64,000 nt of DNA from Nocardioides deserti (GTDB lineage Bacteria; Actinomycetota; Actinomycetes; Propionibacteriales; Nocardioidaceae): contig NZ_JACMYC010000004.1 in NCBI RefSeq assembly GCF_014266025.1, forward strand, positions 1-64,000, read 5' to 3'. Both the position numbers and the translations under genes were made by a program. The notes below the pieces were generated by a model. The model was not told where the DNA came from and did not search any database. It saw nothing but the letters and a program-made list of their open reading frames with translations. Below, in pieces: positions 1-8,292 of this stretch (positions within the stretch are counted from its first letter, which is position 1; the number at the start of each line of letters is the position of its first letter).

Positions 1-303
1 ATCTCCGGCTCGAAGCTGATGCACCTGATGACCGGCAACCTGTCCCACCAGATCGAGCACCACTGCTTCCCGGACCTGCCGAGCCGGCGGTACGGCGAGA
101 TCGCGCCGCGGATGCGGGAGATCTTCGACCGCTACGGCCTCTCCTACAACGCCCGCCCGCTGCCGCAGCAGGTCGCCAGCGCCTGGCACAAGGTCGTCCG
201 GCTCTCGCTGCCAAACGGCTGGCTCGCCGAGACCAACCGCCGCAACCTCGGTCGCCAGCTGCGCAAGCTCGCCCGCCCCGAGCCCGCCGCCCTCCCCGCC
301 TGA
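1..303 (+). CDS. Fatty acid desaturase, C-terminal 100 residues (cut by window edge)
   Basis: The open frame enters from the left edge and ends with TGA at 301-303, so only the C-terminus is visible. It contains the third histidine box of membrane fatty acid desaturases, HQIEHH at visible residues 16-21, followed by CFPDLPSRRY. Known family role: a di-iron membrane enzyme that introduces a double bond into an acyl-CoA or acyl-lipid chain using O2 and reducing equivalents. The HQIEHH form is typical of the front-end/linoleoyl-CoA desaturase group. Chain-position specificity cannot be read from this fragment. Confidence 0.85.
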   Translation: MSGSKLMHLMTGNLSHQIEHHCFPDLPSRRYGEIAPRMREIFDRYGLSYNARPLPQQVASAWHKVVRLSLPNGWLAETNRRNLGRQLRKLARPEPAALPA

Positions 304-456
304 GCAACCCAGCGCAGGGCAGCGCCCGCCGGACCGAGCCGGACTACAGCGGCGCCGGTCGCGAGCTGTGGAGAACGGGACGGCCCACGAGTCGGATGTG
401 ACACAGGCCACAGGGGTACGGGACGAGCCTCGCTCCGCTCCTCTCGGAGGTACGCC

Positions 457-2685
457 GTGCTCGCTCGCCTGCTGCCGTTCCCCGTCGCCGCGGCCGTCGC
501 GCTGGGCGCGCTCGCCGTGCCCGTCGCGTCACCGGCGGCGCCACCACCGCCCGACCGGCCCGCCCGCGGCGAGAAGTCCACGTGGACCGAGGCCGACAAG
601 GCCGGCTTCGGGACGGCTCGGACGCGTCGCAGCCGGGTCTGGTTCACCTTGCAACGCGGGCGGGTGAGCGAGGTGTTCGCACCGGACCTGTCGACGCCGA
701 GCGTGCGCAACCTCGAGCTCGTCGTCACCGACGGTCGGACCTTCACCGATCGCGAGAGCACGGACATGACGCACGCGACGTCGAGGCCCGACGAGCTGAG
801 CCTGCGGTTCCGACAGGTCAACACCGACGAGGACGGGCGGTACCGCCTGGTCAAGGACGTCGTGACCGACCCGCGCCGCGACGCGCTGCGGGTGCGGGTC
901 CGGTTGGAGTCGCTCGACGGGGCGGCGTACCAGCTGTGGGTGGTGCACGACCCGGCGCTGGACAACGGCGGCATGGACGACCGCGGCCGCACGGTGGGCG
1001 GCGACCGCCGCGGCCGGGCGCTCGTCGCCCACGACGCGGGCGCGGAGCGCGGCGGGGTGGCGACCGCGCTGGTGGCGCGGCCCGGCCTCGGCCCGACCAG
1101 CAACGCGGTGGCCGGCCCGCGCGACGGCTGGCGCGACCTGCGCGCCGACCACCGGCTCGACCGTCGTCCCGTGGCGCTGCGGCGTGCGGGGAACCTCGTG
1201 CAGGTCGGCCGTGTCGCCGGCGTCGACGGCCGCGGCGAGCGCCAGCGCGCGGTGCTGACGCTCGGGTTCGGCACCGACGAGGCCGACGCCCGCCGAGCGG
1301 CCCGGACGTCGCGGCGCGAGGCCTGGGCGGCGACGGCGGAGCGCTACGACCGCCAGTGGCACCGTTACCTCGCGGGGCTCCGCGGACCCGGCGGCGTACC
1401 CGCCGCGGCGGAGACGGTGCGCCGCACCTACCTCTCCTCCGCGCTCGTGCTGGCCGCGGCCGAGGACAAGGCCCACCCCGGCGCGATCATCGCCTCGCCG
1501 TCGGCGCCGTGGGTGTGGGGCGACGAGGTCCCCGACCTCTCGAGCCCGTCCGGGGCGTACCACCTGGTGTGGGCGCGCGACGCCTACGAGTTCGGGACGG
1601 CGCTGTGGGCGATGGGGGACCGGCGGGCCGCGCGACGGGTGGTCGACTGGCTCTTCGAGGTCCAGCAGCGCCCCGACGGGTCCTTCCCGCAGAACTCCAC
1701 GGTCGACGGCGAGCCGGTGTGGGACGAGCTCCAGCTCGACGAGGTCGCGCTGCCGATCGTGCTCGCGCGGCTCACCGGTCGCACCGGGCCGCGGGCCTGG
1801 GCCGGCGTGCGGCGGGCCGCCGACTTCGTCGCCGGCTTCCGCGACCCGGAGACCGGGCGGCGTGCGCCGTACTCCCCGCAGGAGCGGTGGGAGAACCAGG
1901 CGGGCTACTCGCCCAACACCATCGCCGGCCTGGTCGCGGGCATGGTCGCCGCGGCGGACATCGCACGGCAGAACGGCGCGCGGGCCGACGCCCGCCGTTA
2001 CCTGCGGCTCGCCGACGCCTGGCAGGCGCGGCTGAAGCGGCTCACCGTGACGCGCAACGGGCCGCTCGCCGACACGGCGTACTTCCTGCGGCTGAGCAAG
2101 GACGGGCACCCCTCGCGCGGCACGCGGTACGCCATCGGCGACGGTGGCCCGGCTGCGGTCGACCAGCGGCGGGTGGTCGACCCGAGCTTCCTCACGCTGA
2201 CGCGGCTCGGCGTGCTGCCGGCCGACGACCCGGTCGTCGCGTCGACGCTCCGGGTGGTCGACCGGGAGCTGCGGGTCGAGACCCCGAACGGGCCGTTCTG
2301 GCGCCGGTTCAGCTTCGACGGTTACGGCGAGACCCGCTCCGGCGGGCAGTGGCGGATCACCGAGGACGGCTCCCGGGAGACCCTCGGCCGGGCCTGGCCG
2401 CTCCTCACCGGCGAGCGCGGCGAGCACGAGGTCGCCGCCGGCCGGGACGGCACGGCGTACCTCGCCACCATCGCCGCGGCCGCGGGCGCGGGCGACGTGA
2501 TCAGCGAGCAGGTCTGGGACGGTCGCGCGCCCACCGGTCGCCCGTGCTGCCCCGCCGGCGAGGGCACCCGCGCCGCGACCCCGCTCGTCTGGTCGCACGC
2601 CGCCCTCGTCCGTCTCGCCTGGACCATCCAGCAGGGTCGCCCCGTCGACCAGCAGGAGGTGGTGGCTCGGCGCTACGCCCGCTGA
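457..2685 (+). CDS. Secreted glycoside hydrolase family 15 protein (glucoamylase/glucodextranase-like)
   Basis: 742 residues from a GTG start with a GGAGG ribosome site at 446-450. The N-terminus is a signal peptide (hydrophobic about residues 4-26, then a Pro-rich stretch), so the enzyme is exported. An N-terminal beta-rich glucodextranase-type domain occupies roughly residues 45-300, and the catalytic (alpha/alpha)6 barrel follows. ERWENQAGYSPNTIAG at 476-491 matches the bacterial GH15 general-acid segment (E479), and LTGERGEHE near 650-657 matches the region of the second catalytic glutamate. Family role: releases glucose from the non-reducing ends of alpha-glucans. It is monocistronic. 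Whether the substrate is starch, dextran or a short glucan is not decided. Confidence 0.88.
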   Translation: MLARLLPFPVAAAVALGALAVPVASPAAPPPPDRPARGEKSTWTEADKAGFGTARTRRSRVWFTLQRGRVSEVFAPDLSTPSVRNLELVVTDGRTFTDRESTDMTHATSRPDELSLRFRQVNTDEDGRYRLVKDVVTDPRRDALRVRVRLESLDGAAYQLWVVHDPALDNGGMDDRGRTVGGDRRGRALVAHDAGAERGGVATALVARPGLGPTSNAVAGPRDGWRDLRADHRLDRRPVALRRAGNLVQVGRVAGVDGRGERQRAVLTLGFGTDEADARRAARTSRREAWAATAERYDRQWHRYLAGLRGPGGVPAAAETVRRTYLSSALVLAAAEDKAHPGAIIASPSAPWVWGDEVPDLSSPSGAYHLVWARDAYEFGTALWAMGDRRAARRVVDWLFEVQQRPDGSFPQNSTVDGEPVWDELQLDEVALPIVLARLTGRTGPRAWAGVRRAADFVAGFRDPETGRRAPYSPQERWENQAGYSPNTIAGLVAGMVAAADIARQNGARADARRYLRLADAWQARLKRLTVTRNGPLADTAYFLRLSKDGHPSRGTRYAIGDGGPAAVDQRRVVDPSFLTLTRLGVLPADDPVVASTLRVVDRELRVETPNGPFWRRFSFDGYGETRSGGQWRITEDGSRETLGRAWPLLTGERGEHEVAAGRDGTAYLATIAAAAGAGDVISEQVWDGRAPTGRPCCPAGEGTRAATPLVWSHAALVRLAWTIQQGRPVDQQEVVARRYAR

Positions 2686-2805
2686 GCCCGCGGGTGAGGC
2701 CGCGTCGGCCGGCGCGGCGGTGCCAGGATGGGCGGCGTGCCGGAGGACGGCGCTGCCGCACGCGGCGGTCGTCGGGGAGGGTTGCTACGCGAAGGCCATC
2801 CCCGC

Positions 2806-3120
2806 ACGAGGTCGTGCGCACGGCGGTGGTGGTCGAGGGGCTGACCGAGTGCCAGGTCCGGTTTGCGAACGTCCCGATCGTCTTCTGCGACACCCGCGCC
2901 CTCGTGCAGGACTGGACCTACCGCTTCCTCGCCGCGGCGTACACCCGCGCTGGCCAGGACGACGCCGGCGCCGACTACTTCGGGGGCTCGCCGCCGCCCC
3001 CGACCTGCCACCCCGCGAGCCGACCGCCGCCGAGATCCGCGCCTGGGCCGTCGAGCAGGGCTTCGCCGTCTCCGCCGCCGGCCGCGTGCCGGCCCGCATC
3101 CTCGCGGCCTACCGCGACGC
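2806..3120 (+). pseudogene. Remnant of an ERCC4-domain nuclease with an Lsr2-like C-terminal domain
   Basis: Two coding relics lie in different frames. The first (from about 2806, frame of position 3) reads VVVEGLTECQVRF then PIVFCDTRALVQDWTYRFLAAAY, which I recognise as the C-terminal part of actinobacterial ERCC4-domain nucleases. After a G-run near 2982-2986 the frame moves by one base and continues EPTAAEIRAWAVEQG then AGRVPARILAAYRDA, the AT-rich-DNA-binding domain of Lsr2-type proteins that ends this nuclease family. The N-terminal half is absent and no usable start exists. The frameshift position in a homopolymer is consistent with a one-base loss. Recognition is from memory of the family, not a search. 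Confidence 0.6.
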
Positions 3121-3142
3121 CCCCGGCTCGGTCGACCGACGC

Positions 3143-3179
3143 TCGTGGATCGGTGCCACCAGGTGGCACCGATCCACGA
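3143..3179. repeat. Perfect 18-bp inverted repeat with a one-base centre
   Basis: Bases 3143-3160 are the exact reverse complement of 3162-3179, with a single A at 3161 between them. It lies just past the Lsr2-like remnant (plus strand) and before the 3' end of the oxidoreductase remnant (minus strand), a position suiting a bidirectional terminator. A one-base loop is tight for an RNA hairpin, although a few central pairs could open. No T-run follows. Confidence 0.9.
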
Positions 3180-3206
3180 CCGCGAGGCTGGCTCGAGGGT
3201 GTCGGG

Positions 3207-3551
3207 TCAGGTGAGGCCGAGGACCAGGCGGCCGCGGACCCCGCCGGCGACGTCGCGGACCCAGACGGCGTGGACGCGGAGGTCGCGCTGCCCGTCGCCC
3301 TGGTAGCCGCGGACGGTCGCCACGGTGCCGCCGTCCTTGACCGCCGGCAGCGCCTTCTCGTCGAGCACCGCGCCGTCGGCCAGCACGTCGACGCCGTCGG
3401 CGGACCGGTCGGCGTCGTAGCGCCACCCCTCCCGAACGATCGTGTCGGTCGGGTTCACCGCCGCCGCGGTGACCCGCACGCGCACCTGTCCCGGACCCAA
3501 CGGCTCCTGCGGGACGTCACTCGATCACTCCGATGGCTCGCGTGGCCCCCA
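3207..3551 (-). pseudogene. Internally deleted zinc-type/quinone oxidoreductase (MDR family) remnant
   Basis: An ATG at 3549-3551 opens MGATRAIGVIE and then hits TGA. In another frame the text resumes PLGPGQVRVRVTAAAVNPTD, the N-terminal GroES-like segment of medium-chain dehydrogenases/quinone oxidoreductases. It then jumps to DVLADGAVLDEKALPAVKDG and on to the C-terminus. The Rossmann NADPH-binding core is missing, so at least two deletions are implied: one near 3510-3520 causing the frame break and a large in-frame one near 3415. The product would be inactive. It adjoins the ERCC4-Lsr2 relic, so this is a short zone of gene decay. Confidence 0.65.
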
Positions 3552-3567
3552 TGTCTACGTCGCGCGA

Positions 3568-4326
3568 TCAACCCGGTCCGGCGACCGTCACCGTGCCCGG
3601 CACGACCACCTCCGCGTCGACGGCGAGGAGCAGCTCGCCCGACGCATGACGAGGGCGGTACGCCGCCAGCGCGGCCAGCACGCGACCGCCGCGCTCGCCG
3701 GTGACCGGGTCGACGTCGACCACCGCGCACCGCGGCACGCGGGAGGTGACCCGCACGCGGGCCGGCCCCAGGGCGACCTCTCCGCCGACCCAGGAGTCCT
3801 CGACGTGCGGCTCGTCGGACTCGACCACGAACGTCGGCCGGAACCGCGCGGCCAGCCCGTCGAGCGTCCGTGCGTCGGGCGGCAGGCCGAGCCGCTCGGC
3901 CAGCGCGCGGAGCGTGCCGGTCGAGACGATCGTGACCGCGCCGGCGTACACGACCCCGCCGCGGGGTGCTGCCGCGAGCCGCACCGGCCTGCCCAGGTAG
4001 GACGACATCACCGCGGCGTGCGGGCCGTCGAGCAGGTCGAGCGTGACCGGGCCGCCCCAGTAGTCGCAGGTGAGCGACGCCCCGGACGGCACGGCCGGAC
4101 CGGACACAGCCGCGCCCGTCGGGAGGGTGAGCGCGAGCCCGTCGGCGGACGCCACCGCCGAGACGGCGACGAGCGACGGGTGCTGCACCGTGCGCAGCAC
4201 CCGTCGCTGGTCGACGTCGACGAGGCACCAGGCCCGGTCGCCGACGGGTCCGGACCCGTCGAGCCGGACCGCGTCGTACGACTGGTGCCGGGTGCCTTTG
4301 ACCGGCGCGAAGCCGGCCCGGACCAC
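3568..4326 (-). CDS. MOSC domain-containing protein
   Basis: About 252 residues. An N-terminal MOSC beta-barrel domain (GFAPVKGTRHQSYD, GDRAWCLVDVDQRRVL) is followed by the MOSC catalytic domain with the conserved segment VPRCAVVDVDPVTGERG near residues 205-221, whose cysteine normally holds sulfur or the molybdenum cofactor. Related proteins act in molybdenum-cofactor sulfur transfer or as mARC-like N-reductive enzymes. The GTG at 4326 is the first plausible start, 15 bases after the stop of the upstream acyl-CoA dehydrogenase, so it is probably the last gene of that operon. Partner and substrate are unknown. Confidence 0.8.
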   Translation of the reverse strand: MVRAGFAPVKGTRHQSYDAVRLDGSGPVGDRAWCLVDVDQRRVLRTVQHPSLVAVSAVASADGLALTLPTGAAVSGPAVPSGASLTCDYWGGPVTLDLLDGPHAAVMSSYLGRPVRLAAAPRGGVVYAGAVTIVSTGTLRALAERLGLPPDARTLDGLAARFRPTFVVESDEPHVEDSWVGGEVALGPARVRVTSRVPRCAVVDVDPVTGERGGRVLAALAAYRPRHASGELLLAVDAEVVVPGTVTVAGPG

Positions 4327-4340
4327 CCTCGGGGCGGGCG

Positions 4341-5486
4341 TCAGGGCAGCGGGTCGACTTCCGCGTGGTCCCCGACCGTCGCGGCGAGCGAGCGCAGGTG
4401 GAACGTCGCGTCGCCGAGCAGGTGGTCGAGGAAGGTGAGCCGGCTGGTGTAGGCGCCGATGGAGTACTCCGCGGTCATGCCGATGCCGCCGTGGAGCTGG
4501 ATCGCCTCCTGGCCGATGTGCCGCCCGGCCCGGGCGACCTGCAGCGACGCGCGCTGCGCGGCCTCGGCGATCTCCGCCGGCGACCCGGACGCGACGACCA
4601 TCGTGGCCCAGACGGCGAGCGACTTGGCCAGCTCGAGCGAGATGTACATGTCGGCGGCCCGGAACGTCAGCGCCTGGAAGGTGTTGAGCGTGACGCCGAA
4701 CTGCTTGCGCGAGGTGAGGTACGCCGAGGTGGTGCGCAGCGCGGTCTCCATCGCGCCGACCGCCTCGTTGCACGCCATGATCCGCGCCAGGTCGGTGACG
4801 GTGGCGATCGAGGCCGCGACGTCCGCCCCGGGCTCGCCGAGCGGCGTCGCGGGCGTGCCGTCGAAGGTCACCTTCGCCGCGCGGCCGCCGTCGTGCGTGG
4901 CGTACCCCGTCCGGGTCATGCCCTCGGCGTCCCCGCCGACCAGGAAGAGCCCGGTGCCGCCCGAGGGCAGCATCGCGCTGACCACGAGCACGTCGGCGCG
5001 GGCGCCCTGGATGACCGGCTCCTTGGCGCCGGTCAGCGTCCACGAGCCCCCGGCCTCGACGGCGGTCGTCGCGGTGGCGTCGTTGGTCCAGCGGCGGCCC
5101 GGCTCGGCCAGCGCCGGGGCGAGCACGCTCTCGCCGGCGCTCAGCGCGCCGAGCACCTCGGCGCGCTGCTCGGCGGTGCCGACGGCGCTGACCAGGCCGC
5201 CGGCCCACACGACCGAGGCGAGGTAGGGCTCCGGCGCAACCACGCGGCCGAGCTCCTCGGCCACGATCGAGATCTCGACCGGGCCGGCGCCCACGCCGCC
5301 GTCGTCCTCGCTGAAGGGCAGGCCCAGCAGGCCCATCTCGGCCATCCGGCCCCACTGCGCCTCGTCGAAGCCGGGGTCTGCTGCGACGGTCTGCCGCCGC
5401 TGCTCGTAGTCGGAGTAGGCCTTGCCGACCAGGCCGCGGACGGCCTCGCGCAGCGCCTGCTGCTCCTCGTCGTAGGTGAAGTCCAT
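4341..5486 (-). CDS. Acyl-CoA dehydrogenase, subunit 2 of an adjacent pair
   Basis: 381 residues, ATG start preceded by GGAAGGA. It shows the ACAD fold: N-terminal helical domain (MDFTYDEEQQALREAV), a beta domain with TLTGAKEPVIQGARAD, and a C-terminal helical domain ending QLHGGIGMTAEYSIGAY. The partner ACAD starts just upstream with 22 bases between the genes. Pairs of dissimilar ACAD genes like this are known in actinobacteria as heterotetrameric (alpha2beta2) enzymes for bulky acyl-CoAs such as steroid side chains. That assembly is an inference here. The reaction is FAD-dependent alpha,beta-dehydrogenation of an acyl-CoA. Confidence 0.88.
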   Translation of the reverse strand: MDFTYDEEQQALREAVRGLVGKAYSDYEQRRQTVAADPGFDEAQWGRMAEMGLLGLPFSEDDGGVGAGPVEISIVAEELGRVVAPEPYLASVVWAGGLVSAVGTAEQRAEVLGALSAGESVLAPALAEPGRRWTNDATATTAVEAGGSWTLTGAKEPVIQGARADVLVVSAMLPSGGTGLFLVGGDAEGMTRTGYATHDGGRAAKVTFDGTPATPLGEPGADVAASIATVTDLARIMACNEAVGAMETALRTTSAYLTSRKQFGVTLNTFQALTFRAADMYISLELAKSLAVWATMVVASGSPAEIAEAAQRASLQVARAGRHIGQEAIQLHGGIGMTAEYSIGAYTSRLTFLDHLLGDATFHLRSLAATVGDHAEVDPLP

Positions 5487-5508
5487 GTCGAAGTCCTTCC
5501 CGTCCCGC

Positions 5509-6666
5509 TCAGAGGCCGAGGATCGTCTTGGCGATGATCTGGCGCTGCACCTCGTTGGAGCCGCCGTAGATCGAGGCCTTGCGGAGGTTGAGGTATGCCG
5601 GGGTGGCGCGGCGCGACCACCACGGAAGGTCGGAGTCGTCCCCGGCGCCGGAGGCCAGCGAGGCCGGACCGGCGAGGTCGACGACCAGCTCGGAGACCGC
5701 CTGCTGCAGCTCGGTGCCCTTGAGCTTCAGCACCGAGGAGGCCGGGTGCGGCTTGCCGTCGGCGGAGTGCGCGACCACCCGCAGCGCGGTGAGCTCGAGG
5801 GCGAGCAGCTCGTTCTCCAGCTCCGCGATCCGGCTGGCGGTGAGCACGTCGTCCAGCTGGCCGGTCTCGCGCGCCCAGTCCTTCGCCTGCGCCAGCACGC
5901 GCTTGGTCGCGCCCACCGGGGCGACGCCGACGCGCTCGTTGCCGAGGAGGAACTTGGCCTGGGTCCAGCCGGAGTTCAGCTCGCCGACCATGTTCCCGAC
6001 CGGGACCCGGACGTCCTCGAACCAGACCTCGTTGACCTCGTAGCCGCCGTCGATGAGCTCGATCGGGCGGACGGTGAGGCCCGGCGTGGTCATGTCGATG
6101 AGCAGCATGGAGATGCCCGCCTGCTTCTTCACGTCCGGGTCGGTGCGGACCAGGGTGAAGATCCAGTCGCCGTACTGACCCAGCGTCGTCCACGTCTTCT
6201 GCCCATTGACGACGAACTCGTCGCCGTCGCGGACCGCGGTCGTGCGCAGCGAGGCCAGGTCGGAGCCGGCGTCGGGCTCGGAGAAGCCCTGGGACCACCA
6301 GATGTCGAGGTTCGCCGTCGCCGGCAGGAACCGCTCCTTGATCTCCTGGGAGCCGAAGTGCGCGATCACCGGACCGATCATCGAGGCGTTGAACGCGAGC
6401 GGCGCGGGCACGTCGGCGCGCTGCATCTCCTCGTGCCAGATGTGGCGGCGCAGCGGGGACCAGTCCTTGCCTCCCCACTCGACCGGCCAGTTCGGGACCG
6501 CGAGTCCGTGGGCGTTGAGCACCCGCTGGCTCTCGACGATCTGGTCCTTGGTCAGCTCGCGGCGGTTCGCGACGGCGTCGCGGATCTCCTGCGGGACCTC
6601 GGTGGTGAAGAACGTCCGCATCTCGTCGCGGAACGCGGCATCCTCGGCGGACAGCTCCAGCTGCAT
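5509..6666 (-). CDS. Acyl-CoA dehydrogenase, subunit 1 of an adjacent pair
   Basis: 385 residues. The ATG at 6666 is chosen over an upstream in-frame ATG at 6762 because a GGGAGGG site precedes it and the protein then begins with the normal ACAD N-terminus (MQLELSAEDAAFRDEMRTFF). Landmarks are GFSEPDAGSDLASL (FAD/substrate loop), VNGQKTWTTLGQ and the C-terminal IYGGSNEVQRQIIAKTILGL. First gene of a probable operon ACAD-ACAD-MOSC. Likely role: dehydrogenation of a large acyl-CoA, with the next gene as second subunit. A TACGGT box at 6722-6717 on this strand is a possible -10. Confidence 0.9.
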   Translation of the reverse strand: MQLELSAEDAAFRDEMRTFFTTEVPQEIRDAVANRRELTKDQIVESQRVLNAHGLAVPNWPVEWGGKDWSPLRRHIWHEEMQRADVPAPLAFNASMIGPVIAHFGSQEIKERFLPATANLDIWWSQGFSEPDAGSDLASLRTTAVRDGDEFVVNGQKTWTTLGQYGDWIFTLVRTDPDVKKQAGISMLLIDMTTPGLTVRPIELIDGGYEVNEVWFEDVRVPVGNMVGELNSGWTQAKFLLGNERVGVAPVGATKRVLAQAKDWARETGQLDDVLTASRIAELENELLALELTALRVVAHSADGKPHPASSVLKLKGTELQQAVSELVVDLAGPASLASGAGDDSDLPWWSRRATPAYLNLRKASIYGGSNEVQRQIIAKTILGL

Positions 6667-6818
6667 CGGCAACCCTCCCGGCTCGGCGGCAACGGTCGTC
6701 CGACCGCGCGCACGCCACCGTAGCCGGGGGCACCGACCGCGCGCGTCGTGCCGGGCGCCCAAGAGCGCCGGTCAGCAAGCAGTGCCAGGCAGCGATCAGG
6801 CAAGCAGCCAGGCGGCGG

Positions 6819-7220
6819 TCAGCCGATGTCCACCAACCACTGGACGCCGTACCTGTCCTGCAGCTGGCCGAACACGTCGCCCCACATCTGCTTCTCCAGC
6901 GGCACGTGCACCTCGCCACCCTCGGCCAGCGCGTGGAACCACCGGGTCAGCCGCTCCTCCTCGTCCCCGCTGAGCGCGATCGTGACCGTCGCGTCGCCGG
7001 GGGTGAGCGTGGTGCCGGGTGGGAGGTCGGAGGCCATGAACATGAGGCCCTCCTCGGTGCGGAGCATCGCGTGCATGACGCCGTCGGCGCCGTCGCCCTC
7101 CATGCCGTACTCGCCGAAGGTGTTCATCGTCAGCTCGCCGCCGAGCACGGACCGGTAGAAGGTCATCGCCTCGCGGGCGGTGCCGTCGAAGTGCAGGTAG
7201 GGGCTCAGGTTCAGGTTCAT
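6819..7220 (-). CDS. VOC superfamily protein (PhnB/glyoxalase-like)
   Basis: 133 residues, opening MNLNLSPYLHFDGTAREAM and containing FYRSVLGGELTMNTFGEYG, typical of the PhnB-like branch of the vicinal oxygen chelate superfamily. The conserved C-terminal WGDVFGQLQDRYGVQW is also present. Enzymatic activity is not assured, since many PhnB-like proteins lack a complete metal site. It is divergent from the aldo/keto reductase, with about 60 bases between start codons. No strong ribosome site is visible at ATG 7220. Confidence 0.8.
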   Translation of the reverse strand: MNLNLSPYLHFDGTAREAMTFYRSVLGGELTMNTFGEYGMEGDGADGVMHAMLRTEEGLMFMASDLPPGTTLTPGDATVTIALSGDEEERLTRWFHALAEGGEVHVPLEKQMWGDVFGQLQDRYGVQWLVDIG

Positions 7221-7281
7221 GCCGGGTGGACCGGCGCCGACCACCGGACTCATCGTTGGCCCCGTCGGGGAGGATGGGCGC

Positions 7282-8292
7282 ATGGTCTCCCCGCAGCGCA
7301 GCATGGACTCCCGGACCCTCGGGCGCACCGGTCGCGACGTCTCCGTCGTCGGCCTCGGCACCTGGCAGCTCGGCGCCGACTGGGGCGAGGTGAGCGAGGC
7401 CGACGCCCGCGCCGTGCTGGAGGCGTCGGTCGAGGCCGGTGTGACGTTCTTCGACACCGCCGACGTGTACGGCGACGGCCGCAGCGAGCAGGTCATCGGC
7501 TCGTTCCTGCGCGACCACGACGGCATCACGGTCGCGACCAAGATGGGCCGCCGGGTCGACCAGGTCCCCGAGAACTACCGCCTCGACGCGTTCCGCGAGT
7601 GGACCGACCGGTCCCGCCGCAACCTCGGCGTCGACACCCTCGACCTGGTGCAGCTGCACTGCCCGCCGAGCGCGACCATCGCCGACGACGCGACGTACGA
7701 CGCCCTCGACACGCTCGTCGCCGACGGTGCCATCGCGGCGTACGGCGTCTCCGTCGAGACCGCCGACCAGGCGCTCGCCGCCATCGCCCGCCCGCACGTC
7801 GCGAGCGTCCAGATCATCCTCAACGCCTTCCGGCTCAAGCCGCTCGACCGCGTGCTGCCCGCGGCGCAGGAGGCCGGCGTCGGGATCATCGCGCGGGTGC
7901 CGCTCGCGTCGGGCCTGCTGTCGGGCAAGTACGACGAGTCCACGACGTTCGCCGACGACGACCACCGCACCTACAACCGCGACGGCAGCGCCTTCGACAA
8001 GGGCGAGACGTTCTCCGGCGTGGACTTCGCGACCGGCGTGGCCGCCGCGCGGGAGTTCACCGCGCTGGCCCGCGAGCACGGCCCCGACGACGCCACCGCC
8101 GCGCAGGTCGCGCTGGCCTGGGTGTGGCAGCAGGCCGGGGTCACGACCGTCATCCCGGGCGCCCGCAACCCCGAGCAGGCCCGAGCCAACGCCGCCGCCG
8201 GGACGCTCCCGCCGCTCCCGCAGGAGCTGCTCGACGGGGTGCGCCGGCTCTACGACACGCACTTCCGCGACGCGGTCCACGACCAGTGGTGA
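7282..8292 (+). CDS. Aldo/keto reductase
   Basis: 336 residues from ATG 7282, with GGGGAGG at 7267-7273 eight bases ahead. The AKR catalytic tetrad is visible: D58 and Y63 in FFDTADVYGDG, K87 in VATKMG, and H126 in LVQLHCPP. The NADPH-binding end contains VIPGARNPEQARANAAA. It probably reduces an aldehyde or ketone with NADPH as a cytosolic TIM-barrel monomer. The stop codon overlaps the GTG of the rhodanese lipoprotein by four bases (GTGA), so the two are translationally coupled. Substrate unknown. Confidence 0.9.
   Translation: MVSPQRSMDSRTLGRTGRDVSVVGLGTWQLGADWGEVSEADARAVLEASVEAGVTFFDTADVYGDGRSEQVIGSFLRDHDGITVATKMGRRVDQVPENYRLDAFREWTDRSRRNLGVDTLDLVQLHCPPSATIADDATYDALDTLVADGAIAAYGVSVETADQALAAIARPHVASVQIILNAFRLKPLDRVLPAAQEAGVGIIARVPLASGLLSGKYDESTTFADDDHRTYNRDGSAFDKGETFSGVDFATGVAAAREFTALAREHGPDDATAAQVALAWVWQQAGVTTVIPGARNPEQARANAAAGTLPPLPQELLDGVRRLYDTHFRDAVHDQW

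Noticed and set aside
3207..3500. Functional 97-residue protein
   Set aside because: It joins N- and C-terminal fragments of an oxidoreductase without the nucleotide-binding core and has no proper start, so it is called a pseudogene.
582..3704. 1040-residue plus-strand open frame over the GH15 gene
   Set aside because: It is an Arg/Pro/Gly-rich shadow frame of the GH15 gene; only its stretch near 2806-2985 carries real homology and that is reported as a pseudogene.
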